A program made the translations under genes and the position numbers. Below the pieces are notes generated by a model. That model saw only the letters and a list, made by a program, of their open reading frames with translations, was not told the DNA's origin and did not search any database. 64,000 nt of DNA from Paracoccaceae bacterium (lineage in GTDB: Bacteria > Pseudomonadota > Alphaproteobacteria > Rhodobacterales > Rhodobacteraceae), in contig JASJAR010000024.1 of NCBI GenBank assembly GCA_030066905.1, forward strand, positions 1 through 64,000, given 5' to 3'. Shown piece by piece: positions 26,243 to 36,483 of the stretch (positions are counted from its first letter, which is position 1; the number at the start of each line of letters is the position of its first letter).

Positions 26243-27250
26243 TTGCACTTGGCTCGCATTCATCGGCGCAGGACCCGTGACAGGGCCCGGTCCACCGGAG
26301 CCAAGATTGCCGAGCGGCGAAACCTCCCGGCGCGGACCGTTGAGATCACTATCTTCAATACTGGGTCAGCCCGATACGTGGTCGAGGTCGCGTCAGAGTT
26401 CACCAGTCTGGCCAGAAAATTCCTCAAGGCCGGTGGCATTGAAGTCATCGCATCGAACGAGGTCATCGCGGAGAACAGCGATCCTGAGGCGGCGGGAGCC
26501 TTCGTTCTGGACGTCCTCGGCAGGTCGAAGAGCGACCTTGTCGTGACGGTCGGTTCCACCGCGACGCTTGCCCTCAGCCGCCTTCGCGGAACGACGAACA
26601 ACCACGGCCTTCCCCCGCACCTGGCAATTGCCATCACCCGAAGCATGGCAAATCGCGTTATCGACGAAATGTCATCGGTCGATCTCGCACCTGAAGTTGC
26701 CGGCATCACCTTTTCGCTGACCCAGCAAGAACGGCTCGAGACGCTCGTCGCGGCGCTCGGGGCCAGGCGTATCCTTTTTTTCGCGGGAAAGGGGGTGCTG
26801 ACGGATCGGCTGGCATATGACGAGATGTGCGAAGCGGCGAAGGCTCTGGATGTCGAAATCGGACTCGTGACCCTTGAGGCGAAAGACATCACCACTGCGC
26901 TGTTCGACGGCTACGACGCGGTGGTTGGCTGGTACTTCCTTCAACTGGAGATCGCCCGCATTCTCCGCTTTGCAACGGTCCCTGTTTTCGGCGGAGGAGC
27001 GATCGACGCCCGGGCAGGCGCCTCGTTATCGCTGGCAGATGACGAACTTGTCCTGGCGTCCTGCGCCGTAGAAAAGATCGTCGGGCCCCACTTCCTGCAG
27101 CACCGCGCGCTCGCGGAAATAGGTTTGATGTCGCCCCAAGAGGCTGACCCGGCCTACGCGCCAAAACTGTTTGCCAGTCGCAGGTCGCTACGCGCCATGA
27201 AGATCAAGTTGCCCCCACGATTTCGCAGGGTAGCACACTTCTATCCCTGA
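26243..27250 (+). CDS. ABC transporter substrate-binding-like protein, possibly frameshifted at its 5' end
   Basis: The frame gives 335 aa. From about residue 32 ([10 protein letters not shown]) it reads like the ABC_sub_bind (TrpX-like) fold: [61 protein letters not shown], and [17 protein letters not shown]. The only in-frame start near the beginning is a TTG without ribosome-binding site, giving a basic non-signal N-terminus. An ATG at 26193 in another frame encodes a hydrophobic segment ([18 protein letters not shown]) that could be the missing leader, so a frameshift around 26280-26330 is possible. It sits alone between era and rnc, opposite to both. Confidence 0.6.
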   Translation: MHLARIHRRRTRDRARSTGAKIAERRNLPARTVEITIFNTGSARYVVEVASEFTSLARKFLKAGGIEVIASNEVIAENSDPEAAGAFVLDVLGRSKSDLVVTVGSTATLALSRLRGTTNNHGLPPHLAIAITRSMANRVIDEMSSVDLAPEVAGITFSLTQQERLETLVAALGARRILFFAGKGVLTDRLAYDEMCEAAKALDVEIGLVTLEAKDITTALFDGYDAVVGWYFLQLEIARILRFATVPVFGGGAIDARAGASLSLADDELVLASCAVEKIVGPHFLQHRALAEIGLMSPQEADPAYAPKLFASRRSLRAMKIKLPPRFRRVAHFYP

Positions 27251-27948
27251 CCCGGCGCCTTGAGATTACCTGCCCCAACTTCCGAAAGGAGCGCCCGCGC
27301 CGCCGCCTGTTCGGCCGCCCGCTTCGAGGGCGCCGCCGCCGCCGCTTTCCGCCCGTTCTCCAGCCGCACCTCGATGGTGAAGCGCGGCGCGTGGTCGGGG
27401 CCTTCCCGCGCGATCTCCACATAGGCCGGCGGTGCCTCGCCTCTGGCCTGTGCCCATTCCTGGAGCGCGGTCTTGGGGTCCCGCGCATCGGCCTCGACGG
27501 TCGCGATCCGGTTCCCCCAGAGGCGCAGAACCATGGCCTGCGCGGCGCTGTAGCCGCCGTCGAGATAGACCGCGGCGATCACCGCCTCCATCGCGTCGCC
27601 CAGAAGAGCCGTCTTCCGCCGCCCGCCCGACATTGTCTCCGAGCGCCCCAGCCGCAGCACCGCCCCGAGGTCGATCTCGCGGGCAATGTCGGCGCAGGTC
27701 TCCTTCCTCACCAGCGCATTGAGCCGCGGCGCCAGGGCGCCCTCGGCGGCCCCCGCGTCGGCGGCGAGGAGCGCCTCGGCGATCACCAGCCCCAGGACCC
27801 GGTCGCCCAAAAATTCGAGCCGTTGGTTGTCGGGCCGCGCCTCGGTGGAGATCGAGGGATGGGTGAGCGCGCGGATCAGAAGCCCGGGGTCGGAAAACCG
27901 ATGCCCCAGCCGGGCCTCGAAGGCGGCAAGCTCGCCCGAGAGCTTCAC
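27241..27948 (-). CDS. rnc: Ribonuclease III
   Basis: Double-strand-specific endonuclease (235 aa) for rRNA and mRNA processing. The catalytic signature is [18 protein letters not shown] (the second acidic site is in [18 protein letters not shown]), followed by a C-terminal dsRNA-binding domain starting at [14 protein letters not shown] and ending with [16 protein letters not shown]. The GTG at 27948 is preferred: it overlaps the lepB stop by 4 nt (GTGA), the typical coupling; an ATG at 27981 would add 11 residues. The 3' end overlaps the forward ABC_sub_bind-like gene by 10 nt. Confidence 0.95.
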   Translation of the reverse strand: MKLSGELAAFEARLGHRFSDPGLLIRALTHPSISTEARPDNQRLEFLGDRVLGLVIAEALLAADAGAAEGALAPRLNALVRKETCADIAREIDLGAVLRLGRSETMSGGRRKTALLGDAMEAVIAAVYLDGGYSAAQAMVLRLWGNRIATVEADARDPKTALQEWAQARGEAPPAYVEIAREGPDHAPRFTIEVRLENGRKAAAAAPSKRAAEQAAARALLSEVGAGNLKAPGQG

Positions 27949-28727
27949 TCGATGGCCTTGAAGAACCGGTCGCCCCGCCATTGCCAGACGAAGAACAGCG
28001 AGCGCCCGGCGGCGGAAAAGAACACCCGGTCAGCCCGCCCGATCAGGTGATCGGCGGGCACGAAACCGACGCCGGCGGGCTGGCGCACCCGGCTGTCGGT
28101 CGAGTTGTCCCGGTTGTCGCCGATGAAGAAGTAATGCCCCTCGGGCACCGTGAAGACGCCGGTATCGTCGCGTAGGGTGGGGCGCACGTCGAGCACCGAA
28201 TGGGACGTGCCGTCGGGCAGGGTCTCGATGGCCTTGTCCTTGATGCAAATGCCGCCAACGCCCACCGCGCCGTTCTTGCACAGCGGCAGCGAGCCCGCGG
28301 GGCCCTGGCGTTCGAAGACCTCCTCGAAGGTCCCGTCAGGGGTCTGCGGCGCGGCGTTGCCGTTGATGTAAAGCACGCCCTCCCGCATCTGGATGCGGTC
28401 TCCGGGCAAACCGACGAGCCGCTTGATGAAGTCCTGCCCGTTTACCGGGTGCCGGAACACCGCCACGTCACCGCGCTCGGGCTCGCTGAAGAACAGGCGC
28501 CCCTCGAACGGGCACATCGAGAACGGGCAGGAATGGCGCGAATAGCCATAGGCCATCTTGTTGACGAAAAGGAAATCGCCGATCAGCAGCGTGTCCTTCA
28601 TCGACCCCGAGGGGATCCAGAAGGGCTGGAAGAACAGCGTTCGGAACACGCCGGCGATGAGAAGCGCGTAGACGATGGTCTTGATCGTCTCGACGATCGC
28701 GTTCGAGCTGTCTGCCTGATCTGCCAT
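27945..28727 (-). CDS. lepB: Signal peptidase I
   Basis: Membrane protease (260 aa) that cuts signal peptides from exported proteins. One N-terminal membrane helix ([20 protein letters not shown]) precedes the catalytic serine box [14 protein letters not shown] (Ser about 42) and the catalytic lysine in [22 protein letters not shown] is the box E motif. An internal [10 protein letters not shown] pair of cysteines may form a disulfide. It is coupled to rnc by a 4-nt overlap and follows the GNAT gene. Confidence 0.97.
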   Translation of the reverse strand: MADQADSSNAIVETIKTIVYALLIAGVFRTLFFQPFWIPSGSMKDTLLIGDFLFVNKMAYGYSRHSCPFSMCPFEGRLFFSEPERGDVAVFRHPVNGQDFIKRLVGLPGDRIQMREGVLYINGNAAPQTPDGTFEEVFERQGPAGSLPLCKNGAVGVGGICIKDKAIETLPDGTSHSVLDVRPTLRDDTGVFTVPEGHYFFIGDNRDNSTDSRVRQPAGVGFVPADHLIGRADRVFFSAAGRSLFFVWQWRGDRFFKAIE

Positions 28728-28755
28728 GGATGCCGCGCCCCGGATCTGCCCGGGG

Positions 28756-29301
28756 CTACATGGAAGGCGGGTCCCCGGCTGTCAAGCGCGGCGCCGCCAT
28801 GTCGCCGGGCCCCAGCGGGCGCTGCATCAGCACCGTGTCGAGCCAGCGACCGTGTTTGAAGCCGACGGCGCGGAACACGCCGACATTGCGGAACCCCAGG
28901 CGCGCATGGAGCTGACGGGAGGCGCGGTTCTCGCTGTCGCCGATCACTGCGAGCATCTGGCGGAAGTCGCGTGCCTCGGCGATCTCGATCGCCCGGGCGA
29001 GAAGCGCCGCGCCGATACCCCGGCCGCCCTGACCCGGGGCGACATAGACGGAGTCCTCCAGCGTGAAGCGGTAGGCCGGGCGCGGCCGGTAGGGGCCGGC
29101 ATAGCAGTAGCCCAGTATGTCCCCGCCCTCGGCGGCGACGAGGTAGGGCCCGCCGGCCGCCGTGATCGCCCCCCACCGGCGGGTGATCTCGGCGGCATCG
29201 GGGGGGTCGATCTCGAAGGACGCCGTCCCCGTGAGCACCGCATCGGCGTAGATCGTCTGGATGGCGGGCATATCCGCCGCGGTTGCGTCGCGGAGGATCA
29301 T
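28756..29301 (-). CDS. GNAT family N-acetyltransferase (phosphinothricin acetyltransferase-like)
   Basis: Protein of 181 aa. [23 protein letters not shown] is the usual GNAT start, [22 protein letters not shown] holds the acetyl-CoA loop (Q/RxxGxG), and [31 protein letters not shown] is characteristic of the Pat/Bar subgroup, which acetylates phosphinothricin, methionine sulfone or related amino-acid analogues. The true substrate is not known. It overlaps acpS by 4 nt, so it has been built into the acpS-lepB transcript. Confidence 0.93.
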   Translation of the reverse strand: MILRDATAADMPAIQTIYADAVLTGTASFEIDPPDAAEITRRWGAITAAGGPYLVAAEGGDILGYCYAGPYRPRPAYRFTLEDSVYVAPGQGGRGIGAALLARAIEIAEARDFRQMLAVIGDSENRASRQLHARLGFRNVGVFRAVGFKHGRWLDTVLMQRPLGPGDMAAPRLTAGDPPSM

Positions 29302-29702
29302 TGGGCGCGTGGCCTGGCTTCGATGACAACGATGGCCTGGGCCCAGGGGTGATCGTCGGTGAGCGTGACATGGATGATCGCCTCATGACCCGCCGGCGTC
29401 ATCTCCGCGAGCCGTGCGGCGGCCCAGCCGGTGACATGCATGATGGGCTGTCCGCTGTGCAGGTTCGACACACTCATGTCCTTCCAGGCGATGCCCATCC
29501 TGAGCCCTGTGCCGAGCGCCTTCGAACAGGCCTCCTTCGCGGCCCAGCGCTTTGCATAGGTCCCCGGCGTATCGGCCCGCCGCTCGGCCTTCGCCTGTTC
29601 GATCTCGGTGAAGACCCGGTTGCGGAACCGGTCGCCAAACCGCTCGAGCGTGCGCTCGATCCGCTCGATGTTGCAAAGATCGGTGCCGATGCCGAGGATC
29701 AT
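29298..29702 (-). CDS. acpS: Holo-[acyl-carrier-protein] synthase
   Basis: Transfers 4'-phosphopantetheine from CoA to the acyl carrier protein (134 aa). [16 protein letters not shown] carries the first metal-binding Asp, and [17 protein letters not shown] holds the catalytic Glu/Lys helix. The ATG at 29702 is chosen because the protein starts exactly at the conserved strand. In relatives pdxJ directly precedes acpS; here a forward lipoprotein gene lies between. Confidence 0.96.
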   Translation of the reverse strand: MILGIGTDLCNIERIERTLERFGDRFRNRVFTEIEQAKAERRADTPGTYAKRWAAKEACSKALGTGLRMGIAWKDMSVSNLHSGQPIMHVTGWAAARLAEMTPAGHEAIIHVTLTDDHPWAQAIVVIEARPRAQ

Positions 29703-29785
29703 CGCGCCGGTTTGCCGGGGCCTGCGAGGATTGGCAAGGCTCGGGCTTAAGGCTTTTCTTACCAAGCCGATGCTAGGCGGGCGCC

Positions 29786-30349
29786 ATGACCCGCGCCCAT
29801 CTCGCCGTTGTCCTCGCGCTCGCCGCCTGTTCCGAAACGGCGTGGAACACCACCATCGCCGACACGCCCGACCGGCGTCTTGCGATGGCGGCGTCGGTGG
29901 AGGTCGGCAAGACGACCGAGACGGAGTTCATCACCCGCTGGGGCGCCCCGACCCAGAGGGTGCGCGAGGGCGGGCAGACCGAGTTCATCTACCGCAACAT
30001 GTCGAACCCCGCCGGCTACATCGCCCCGCGTTTCGGCGACAGCGCAAGTTACGTTATCGTGACGTTCCAATACGGCCGGGCCGTCGGCGTGCGCACCTCC
30101 GAGACCGAAGGGTGCCGGGCGACGTTCGCGCCGGTCCCACCGGGGTACGGCTGGCCGAACCCCACCACAGTCCACCCGGCCGCGACATGCCCTGGCGTTG
30201 GCCCGCTCCAGGGCCGGGTGCATCCCGTCGAGCAGGCGCTGCGCCAGTTCACCGACGCCGTGGATGGCGCGGCGGGCAGCCTTGGGTCCTCCGAAACCGC
30301 CCCTGGCGTACGGGAGGATGCCTACCGCGGCGGCGGCAAGGCGGACTGA
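29786..30349 (+). CDS. Putative outer-membrane lipoprotein, BamE/SmpA-like
   Basis: Protein of 187 aa with signal peptide and lipobox LALAAC (Cys at 15). After the lipobox, [35 protein letters not shown] resembles the BamE/SmpA pattern (a conserved Gly-x-Pro turn and a Tyr strand), but this is weak. The C-terminal ~60 residues are low-complexity. It points away from acpS with 83 nt between the starts, and separates acpS from pdxJ. Confidence 0.75.
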   Translation: MTRAHLAVVLALAACSETAWNTTIADTPDRRLAMAASVEVGKTTETEFITRWGAPTQRVREGGQTEFIYRNMSNPAGYIAPRFGDSASYVIVTFQYGRAVGVRTSETEGCRATFAPVPPGYGWPNPTTVHPAATCPGVGPLQGRVHPVEQALRQFTDAVDGAAGSLGSSETAPGVREDAYRGGGKAD

Positions 30350-30459
30350 CCGCGACACCGGCCGCCGTCCAGCCCCGTCCCGGGCCTCACCGCCGACCTC
30401 GACGCCATCGGGCGCTTCCCCGCCCCCCTTCGGCCCCATGGCAGCGCCATCGGATCGAG

Positions 30460-30480
30460 GTCCCGGATCACGTCCGGGAC
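30460..30480. repeat. BIME-like palindromic repeat, copy B (single unit)
   Basis: A single palindromic unit beginning TCGAGGTCCCGGATCACG, with the stem GTCCCGGA...TCCGGGAC (30460-30480). It lies in the 231-nt gap between the lipoprotein gene and the end of pdxJ. The partner unit seen in other copies is missing. Confidence 0.75.
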
Positions 30481-30580
30481 GCGGCCTGCGGCACCGAAAC
30501 CCCTTCGCCTCGCCGCAACCGCACCAATGGGCCCGAAACACCTCCGCCAGCGACCCCCGGGTTGGGCCCCGGCAGATGCC

Positions 30581-31324
30581 TCACCCCCGCGCGGCGTCCA
30601 TCAGCCGGCGCATCTCGGCGATGGCCGGCGTCAGTCCCAGAAAAATCGCCTCGCCGATGATGAAATGCCCGATGTTGAGCTCCCGCACTTCGGGGATCGC
30701 GGCGATCGGCCCGACCGTCTCGTAGGTCAGCCCATGGCCTGCATGAACCTCGAGCCCCAGCGAATGGGCAAACCCCGCCATCTCGCGGAGCCGCTCGAGT
30801 TCGGCATCGCGCTCCTCGAAGCGCCCCTCGGCATGGGCGTCGCAATAGGCCCCGGTATGAAGCTCGATTACCGCCGCCCCGATCCGGTTCGCCGCCTCGA
30901 CCTGGCGCGGCTCGGCGGCGATGAAGATCGACACCCGGCATCCGGCCTCGGCCAACGGCGCGATGAAATGCGCCAGCCGGTTCTCGTCCCGGGCAACATC
31001 GAGCCCGCCTTCCGTCGTCCGTTCCTCTCGCCGCTCGGGCACAATGCAGACGGCATGGGGCGTATGGCGCAGCGCGATGGCCTGCATCTCCTCGGTGGCG
31101 GCCATCTCGAAATTGAGCGGCAGGCTCAGCGCCTCCATCAGCCCCTCGATATCGGCGTCCGAGATATGCCGCCGGTCCTCGCGCAAATGCGCGGTGATCC
31201 CGTCCGCCCCGGCCTCCTCGGCGAGCTTGGCCGCCCGAACCGGGTCGGGATAGGCCGAGCCGCGCGCGTTCCGCACCGTGGCCACGTGGTCGATATTGAC
31301 CCCAAGTCTCAGATGATCGGACAT
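30581..31324 (-). CDS. pdxJ: Pyridoxine 5'-phosphate synthase
   Basis: Last enzyme of the DXP-dependent vitamin B6 route (247 aa), joining 1-deoxyxylulose 5-phosphate with 3-amino-2-oxopropyl phosphate. Family motifs: [16 protein letters not shown] at the start, [38 protein letters not shown], and [14 protein letters not shown] near the end. The ATG at 31324 is chosen because [15 protein letters not shown] is the usual N-terminus. It follows the DUF2062 gene on the same strand. Confidence 0.97.
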   Translation of the reverse strand: MSDHLRLGVNIDHVATVRNARGSAYPDPVRAAKLAEEAGADGITAHLREDRRHISDADIEGLMEALSLPLNFEMAATEEMQAIALRHTPHAVCIVPERREERTTEGGLDVARDENRLAHFIAPLAEAGCRVSIFIAAEPRQVEAANRIGAAVIELHTGAYCDAHAEGRFEERDAELERLREMAGFAHSLGLEVHAGHGLTYETVGPIAAIPEVRELNIGHFIIGEAIFLGLTPAIAEMRRLMDAARG

Positions 31325-31386
31325 GCGGCTCTCCCCTCTCTCAGCCGGCACGCTCTAGCAGGGAAGCGGGCGGTCGGAAAGCCGGG

Positions 31387-32052
31387 CTATTCGGCGGGGT
31401 CGGCCGCCGGCCTTGCGGGTTTTGCGGCCCGGGCAGCCGCCTTTGCGCGCTTTTTCTCGTAGCGCGCCTTCTGGCGTTTGATCCGCGCCTTCTGGTAGGC
31501 AACGATCACGGGGTGCGACAGGAAATATGCGGCGGCGCCGGCCAGCAGCCCCGGAAGGATACCGCCGACGAGATAGGGCAGAAACACTACCTCGAAGAAG
31601 GCGCCGAGCCGGCCCCAATGCATCACCTCCGGCGTGAAGATCGCGGTGAAGTTGTGCCAGAGCTCGGCGGAGGCGTTCGAGAACGAGGCGATCACGCCCG
31701 GCGCCCCGATATGGGGTGTTCCCAGCACCCAGGAGCCGATCTCCATCGCGATCGAGGCAAAGATCGGGAAGGTGATGGGGTTGCCGACGAAGGTCGCCAG
31801 CAGCGCGGCGAGCACATTGCCGCGGATCATCAGGGCAATGGCGGCCGAAATCAGGAAGTGAAACCCGAAGAACGGGGTGAACGAAACGAAGACGCCGGCC
31901 GCAATCCCCCGGCTGATCTTATGGGCGGGGTCGGGAAGCCGCCGCAACCGGTGGACGACGTAACGCGACGCGCGGGCCCAGCCGCCCCGGGGCCAGAACC
32001 CCTCGGCGATGAACTGGAGCCAACTCCTCGGCGTCCGCCGCTTGAAAACCAT
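31387..32052 (-). CDS. DUF2062 membrane protein
   Basis: Protein of 221 aa. A basic N-terminus (about 1-45) is followed by ISRGIAAGVFVSFTPFFGFHF and ALLATFVGNPITFPIFA, the DUF2062 signature, then two or three membrane helices. The C-terminal ~35 residues are Lys/Ala-rich and likely cytoplasmic. Function is unknown. It starts 18 nt after rsh and precedes pdxJ, so it belongs to the rpoZ-rsh transcript. Confidence 0.92.
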   Translation of the reverse strand: MVFKRRTPRSWLQFIAEGFWPRGGWARASRYVVHRLRRLPDPAHKISRGIAAGVFVSFTPFFGFHFLISAAIALMIRGNVLAALLATFVGNPITFPIFASIAMEIGSWVLGTPHIGAPGVIASFSNASAELWHNFTAIFTPEVMHWGRLGAFFEVVFLPYLVGGILPGLLAGAAAYFLSHPVIVAYQKARIKRQKARYEKKRAKAAARAAKPARPAADPAE

Positions 32053-32070
32053 GCTCCCCTCGACTGAAAC

Positions 32071-34191
32071 TCACGGTTTGCGATCTAGATCGCGGTGACG
32101 CCCGATCGAGGCCACGTCGCTGTCGGCTTCGAGGGCGAGCATCACCGCATGCAGATGCTCTACATCGCGTAAATCGACGTCGATTATAAGGCGGTAAAAG
32201 TCCGGTTTTCTGTCAACGAAGACCAAATCGGAGATATTCGCCTTCTGTTCGCCGATCAGCGTGCAGATCCGCCCCAGTACCCCGGCGTCGTTGGCGATGG
32301 TGATGTCGAGCGACACGGTGTGGACGGCGGGGTGCTTGCCCTCCTGCCAGTGGAGGTCCACCCAGCGGTTCGGCTGGTCTTCGACTTCGATCAGCGCGGG
32401 GCAGTCGATGGCATGGGTCATCACTCCCTTGCCGCGATAGGAAATGCCGACGATCCGCTCGCCCGGGACCGGTTGGCAGCAGAGCGCGCGGCGGAAGGTC
32501 TGGGAGGGTTTGAGGCCCACAACGGCGCGGGCGGCGTCGATCTCGTCGCCGGATGTGGCTTCGATCTCAGGATAGACCGTGCGGATCACGTCGCGCGCAG
32601 CGATCTCGGCCGCCCCGATCCGGGCCAGAAGGTCCTTCCGGCCCCCGAGACCCATCTGTTTGGCCGCCGTGGCGAGCGCCTTGTCGGTGGCCTTCTTGTC
32701 GATCTTGTCGAAGGCCACCCGGGCAAGTTCCCGCCCGAGCTTGATGAACCGCTCGCGGTCTTCCTCGCGCAAGGACCGCCGGATCGCGGCCTTCGCCCGC
32801 CCCGTGGCCACGATGTCGATCCAGGTCGCCTGCGGGCGCTGACCCTCGGCGGTCAGGATTTCCACCGACTGGCCGTTCTTCAGCCGTGTCCAGAGCGGCA
32901 CGCGGATGTGATCCACCTTCGCGCCGACGCAGCTATCCCCGATCCGGGTGTGGATCGCGTAGGCGAAATCGAGGGGTGTGCCGCCGCGCGGCAGCTTTAC
33001 CACCTCGCCCTTCGGCGTGAAGCAAAAGACCTGGTCCTGGTACATCTCCAGTTTGACGTGTTCGAGAAACTCGTCGTGGTCGTCTTCGGTGTCGAACCGC
33101 TCGGTGAGCGTGGCGATCCAGCGGGCGGGGTCGACGGCGAACGGGTTCTCGGCCCTGACCCCGTCGCGGTACGACCAATGGGCCGCGACCCCGGCTTCGG
33201 CCACCTCATGCATCTCCCGGGTGCGGATCTGCACCTCGACCCGCCGGCCGTCGCGGCCCGAGATCGTGGTGTGGATCGAACGGTAGCCGTTCGACTTCGG
33301 CTGGCTGATATAGTCCTTGAACCGCCCCGGCACCGCCCGCCACCGCTGGTGGATCGCGCCGAGTGCGATGTAGCAGTCGCGCTCGGAGGCGGTGATGATG
33401 CGAAAGCCATAGATGTCGGAGAGCCGCGAAAACCCCTGTTCCTTCTCCTCCATCTTCCGCCAGATCGAGAACGGCCGTTTCGCCCGGCCCATCACCTCTG
33501 CATAGATGCCGGCCTTGGCGAGCTCCGCCTCGATGTCGTCGGTGATCCTCGGGATGACGTCCCCGGTCTCTTTCTGGAGCGTGATGAAGCGGCGCATGAT
33601 CGAGATGCGCCCGTCGGGGTTCAGCACCTGAAAGGCGAGGTCTTCGAGTTCCTCGCGCATCCACTGCATCCCCATCCGGCCGGCCAGCGGGGCGTAGATG
33701 TCCATCGTCTCGCGGGCCTTCTGCACCTGTTTGTCGGGGCGCATATGCTTGACGGTGCGCATGTTGTGGAGCCGGTCGGCGAGCTTGACGAGGATGACCC
33801 GCAAATCTTTCGACATCGCCATGAAGAGCTTGCGGAAATTCTCCGCCTGCTTGGTCTCGGTCGATGAGAGTTGCAGGTTGGTGAGCTTTGTCACCCCGTC
33901 GACAAGCTCGGCGATCTCCTCGCCGAAGGCGGTTTCCACATCGCCGTAGGTCCGGCGGGTGTCCTCGATCGTGTCGTGGAGTAGGGCGGTGACGAGGGTC
34001 GCGTCGTCGAGCTGCATCTCGGCGAGGATCGCCGCGACCGCGACGGGATGCGTAAAGTAGGGCTCGCCGGAGTGGCGCGTCTGGCCGGCATGGGCGGCGT
34101 CGCCGAAGGCGAAGGCGTCGCGCAGCAGCGCTGCGTTCGTTTTCGGGTTGTAGTTCCGGACCAGGGTGATCAGGTCGTCAGCGTCGATCAT
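32071..34191 (-). CDS. rsh: Bifunctional (p)ppGpp synthetase/hydrolase
   Basis: Stringent-response enzyme (706 aa). The N-terminal hydrolase domain has THPVAVAAILAEM and the metal-binding ALLHDTIEDT motif (about 65-75), so hydrolysis is expected; the synthetase region follows (YGFRIITASERDCY, KSNGYRSIHTT). The TGS domain begins VFCFTPKGEVVKLPRG, and the C-terminal ACT domain is LDITIANDAGVLGRICTLIGEQ. Alphaproteobacteria usually carry one such Rsh. It lies 28 nt after rpoZ, whose product affects ppGpp sensing by RNA polymerase. Confidence 0.97.
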   Translation of the reverse strand: MIDADDLITLVRNYNPKTNAALLRDAFAFGDAAHAGQTRHSGEPYFTHPVAVAAILAEMQLDDATLVTALLHDTIEDTRRTYGDVETAFGEEIAELVDGVTKLTNLQLSSTETKQAENFRKLFMAMSKDLRVILVKLADRLHNMRTVKHMRPDKQVQKARETMDIYAPLAGRMGMQWMREELEDLAFQVLNPDGRISIMRRFITLQKETGDVIPRITDDIEAELAKAGIYAEVMGRAKRPFSIWRKMEEKEQGFSRLSDIYGFRIITASERDCYIALGAIHQRWRAVPGRFKDYISQPKSNGYRSIHTTISGRDGRRVEVQIRTREMHEVAEAGVAAHWSYRDGVRAENPFAVDPARWIATLTERFDTEDDHDEFLEHVKLEMYQDQVFCFTPKGEVVKLPRGGTPLDFAYAIHTRIGDSCVGAKVDHIRVPLWTRLKNGQSVEILTAEGQRPQATWIDIVATGRAKAAIRRSLREEDRERFIKLGRELARVAFDKIDKKATDKALATAAKQMGLGGRKDLLARIGAAEIAARDVIRTVYPEIEATSGDEIDAARAVVGLKPSQTFRRALCCQPVPGERIVGISYRGKGVMTHAIDCPALIEVEDQPNRWVDLHWQEGKHPAVHTVSLDITIANDAGVLGRICTLIGEQKANISDLVFVDRKPDFYRLIIDVDLRDVEHLHAVMLALEADSDVASIGRHRDLDRKP

Positions 34192-34219
34192 CCCCGGCCC
34201 TGCCTCGGGCGTGCGCCCG

Positions 34220-34573
34220 TTAGCCTTGCCCCTGCGCTTCCATCAGCGCCCGGAGCAGCTTCTCTTCGGAGAGATCGTCGTCGGCCGGCTTGTCCGCCTC
34301 AGCCCCCATCAGGAGCGCCATGGCGTCCTCTTCGGGCTCGTCGACCTCGATCTGGGTCTGGTGGTTTTCGATCATCCGCTCGCGCAGATCGCCCGCCGAC
34401 TGGGTTTCCTCGGCAATCTCCCTGAGTGCCACGACCGGGTTTTTGTCGTTGTCGCGGTCGATGGTCAGCGCGGCCCCGGAGGCGATCTCGCGAGCCCTAT
34501 GGGAGGCGAGCATCACCAGATCGAACCGGTTCGGAACCTTGTCGACGCAATCTTCGACGGTCACGCGTGCCAT
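34220..34573 (-). CDS. rpoZ: RNA polymerase omega subunit
   Basis: Small polymerase subunit (117 aa) that stabilises beta-prime and contributes a ppGpp site. [20 protein letters not shown] and [13 protein letters not shown] are the conserved omega start; the family motif continues [15 protein letters not shown]. The acidic C-terminal tail is long, as in other alphaproteobacteria. It is the first gene of the rpoZ-rsh-DUF2062-pdxJ run. Confidence 0.97.
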   Translation of the reverse strand: MARVTVEDCVDKVPNRFDLVMLASHRAREIASGAALTIDRDNDKNPVVALREIAEETQSAGDLRERMIENHQTQIEVDEPEEDAMALLMGAEADKPADDDLSEEKLLRALMEAQGQG

Positions 34574-34883
34574 GGATATCTCCAGCCAGAAATCGGAAGC
34601 CCGTGACTTAGGCTCAAACGCGGCGCGACGCAAGGGGCCACATCCCCGGGAATCGAAGTGATTCGCCGCCTGCGCGTCTGCTGCTGCCGCCTGACGCGAC
34701 AAATCTGAGGTACGTTGCTCAAAAACCGGGACGGCAAGGTACAGGAAACGCTCCGGTTTTGCCGAAAACGGCCGATATGGTTGCCATCTTGGGCGTTTTG
34801 CCTATGTCTTGCGCACTCGTCGGGACCCACCACTCACGGACATCGCCGGCGCAACAATGGAAAACGAAAAAGGACGTGCCTGT
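34574..34883. promoter_or_regulatory. Divergent rpoZ / NYN-gene intergenic region
   Basis: Non-coding gap of 310 nt. For the NYN gene, TTGCCA (34781-34786) and TATGTC (34803-34808) are 16 nt apart and could form a promoter. No clear repeat, terminator or RNA gene is visible, and no rpoZ promoter stands out. Confidence 0.4.
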
Positions 34884-35474
34884 ATGTTTTACCGGGACGA
34901 ACGACTGGCTTTGTTCATTGACGGCTCCAACCTTTATGCGGCCGCCAAAGCCCTTGGCTTTGACATCGATTACAAGTTGCTGCGGCAGGAATTCATGCGC
35001 CGGGGCAAGCTCCTGCGCGCCTTCTACTACACAGCACTTCTCGAAAGCGACGAGTACTCGCCGATCCGGCCGCTGGTGGACTGGCTCCACTACAACGGCT
35101 TTTCGATGGTGACGAAGCCCGCCAAGGAATACACCGACAGCCAGGGTCGCCGGAAGGTGAAGGGCAATATGGACATCGAGCTCACCGTCGATGCCATGGA
35201 GCTCGCGCCGCATGTCGATCATGTGGTTCTGTTCTCCGGCGACGGCGATTTCCGCCCGCTGATCGAAAGCCTCCAACGCCAGGGCGTGCGGGTTTCGGTC
35301 GTTTCCACGATCCGTTCCCAGCCGCCGATGATCGCCGACGAGCTGCGCCGCCAGGCGGACAATTTCATCGAGCTCGACGAGTTGAAGGAAGTCATCGGCC
35401 GCCCGCCGCGCGAACCCCGGGAGCCGCGCGAAAGCCGCGAGGAAGCCAGCGTCCGGGAAACGGTGGGCGACTAA
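34884..35474 (+). CDS. NYN domain (LabA/PIN-like) protein
   Basis: Protein of 196 aa. [16 protein letters not shown] carries the first acidic residue of the NYN active site, [15 protein letters not shown] the second, and [17 protein letters not shown] the third, so the PIN-like metal-dependent RNase centre looks complete. The ATG at 34884 is chosen over 34857 because AAAGGAC lies 8-9 nt upstream and [16 protein letters not shown] is the form I know from related species. The C-terminus is Arg/Glu/Pro-rich ([13 protein letters not shown]). The RNA target is unknown. Confidence 0.9.
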   Translation: MFYRDERLALFIDGSNLYAAAKALGFDIDYKLLRQEFMRRGKLLRAFYYTALLESDEYSPIRPLVDWLHYNGFSMVTKPAKEYTDSQGRRKVKGNMDIELTVDAMELAPHVDHVVLFSGDGDFRPLIESLQRQGVRVSVVSTIRSQPPMIADELRRQADNFIELDELKEVIGRPPREPREPRESREEASVRETVGD

Positions 35475-35532
35475 GCCTCGGGGTGGACGGGGGCCAAGCG
35501 GTGCCATAGGTCTCCCATGCAAAGGAGAGCCC

Positions 35533-36483
35533 ATGGAACAGCCCCCCCTCACGCTCTATCTGGCCGCTCCCCGCGGCTTCTGCGCGGGCGTCGACCGGGC
35601 GATCAAGATCGTCGAGATGGCGCTCGAGAAATGGGGCGCCCCGGTCTATGTCCGCCACGAGATCGTTCACAACAAATACGTCGTCGACGGGCTGAGGGAG
35701 AAGGGTGCGGTCTTTGTCGAGGAGCTCGACGACTGCCCCACCGACCGGCCGGTGATATTCTCCGCCCATGGCGTGCCGAAGGCGGTCCCGGCGGAGGCCG
35801 AACGGCGCCGGATGCTCTATGTCGACGCCACCTGCCCCTTGGTCTCGAAGGTCCATATCGAGGCCGAAAGGCACCACGCAAACGGGCTCCAGATGGTGAT
35901 GATCGGCCATGCGGGGCACCCCGAAACCGTCGGCACGATGGGCCAGCTTCCCGCCGGCGAGGTGATCCTCGTGGAGACTGTCGAGGATGTGGCCGAGATC
36001 GCGCCCCGCGACCCGGAAAAGCTCGCCTTCATCACCCAGACGACGCTGTCGGTCGACGACACCGCAGAAATCGTCGCCGCGCTTCAGGCCCGCTTTCCCG
36101 CCATCGTCGGGCCGCACAAGGAAGACATCTGCTACGCGACGACCAACCGCCAGGCGGCGGTGAAGGCGATGGCGGGTAAGATCGACGCGCTATTGGTGAT
36201 CGGGGCGCCCAATTCGTCGAATTCCAAACGCCTCGTCGAGGTCGGGCAGGGGGCGGGCTGCCCCTACGCCCAGCTCGTCGGCCGGGCCGCCGATATCGAC
36301 TGGCGGGCGCTCGACGGGGTGCAGAGCGTCGGGCTCACCGCCGGGGCCAGCGCGCCGGAGGTGCTCGTCGACGAGGTGATCGACGCCTTCCGCGCCCGCT
36401 ACGCCGTCACCGTCGAAACGGTGGAGACGGCGGTCGAGAACGTCGAATTCAAGGTCCCCCGGGTGTTGAGGGTCCCTGCATGA
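35533..36483 (+). CDS. ispH: 4-hydroxy-3-methylbut-2-enyl diphosphate reductase
   Basis: Iron-sulfur enzyme (316 aa), last step of the MEP isoprenoid pathway, giving IPP and DMAPP. The three cluster cysteines are in [25 protein letters not shown] and [20 protein letters not shown] and [12 protein letters not shown] are further hallmarks. A good AAAGGAGAG site precedes the ATG. It overlaps the LysE gene by 4 nt. Confidence 0.97.
   Translation: MEQPPLTLYLAAPRGFCAGVDRAIKIVEMALEKWGAPVYVRHEIVHNKYVVDGLREKGAVFVEELDDCPTDRPVIFSAHGVPKAVPAEAERRRMLYVDATCPLVSKVHIEAERHHANGLQMVMIGHAGHPETVGTMGQLPAGEVILVETVEDVAEIAPRDPEKLAFITQTTLSVDDTAEIVAALQARFPAIVGPHKEDICYATTNRQAAVKAMAGKIDALLVIGAPNSSNSKRLVEVGQGAGCPYAQLVGRAADIDWRALDGVQSVGLTAGASAPEVLVDEVIDAFRARYAVTVETVETAVENVEFKVPRVLRVPA

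Noticed and set aside
22973-27250. A single genomic island from the ATPase gene to the ABC_sub_bind-like gene
   Set aside because: recO, DUF1491 and era between them are core genes in normal order, no integrase, att repeats or tRNA border was seen, so two separate insertions fit better.
32320-33867. A 515-codon open frame opposite rsh, and similar long ones opposite parC (5369-6862) and the M48/DUF898 pair (1806-3455)
   Set aside because: All lie antisense to genes with complete catalytic motifs, and their translations are low in recognisable structure.
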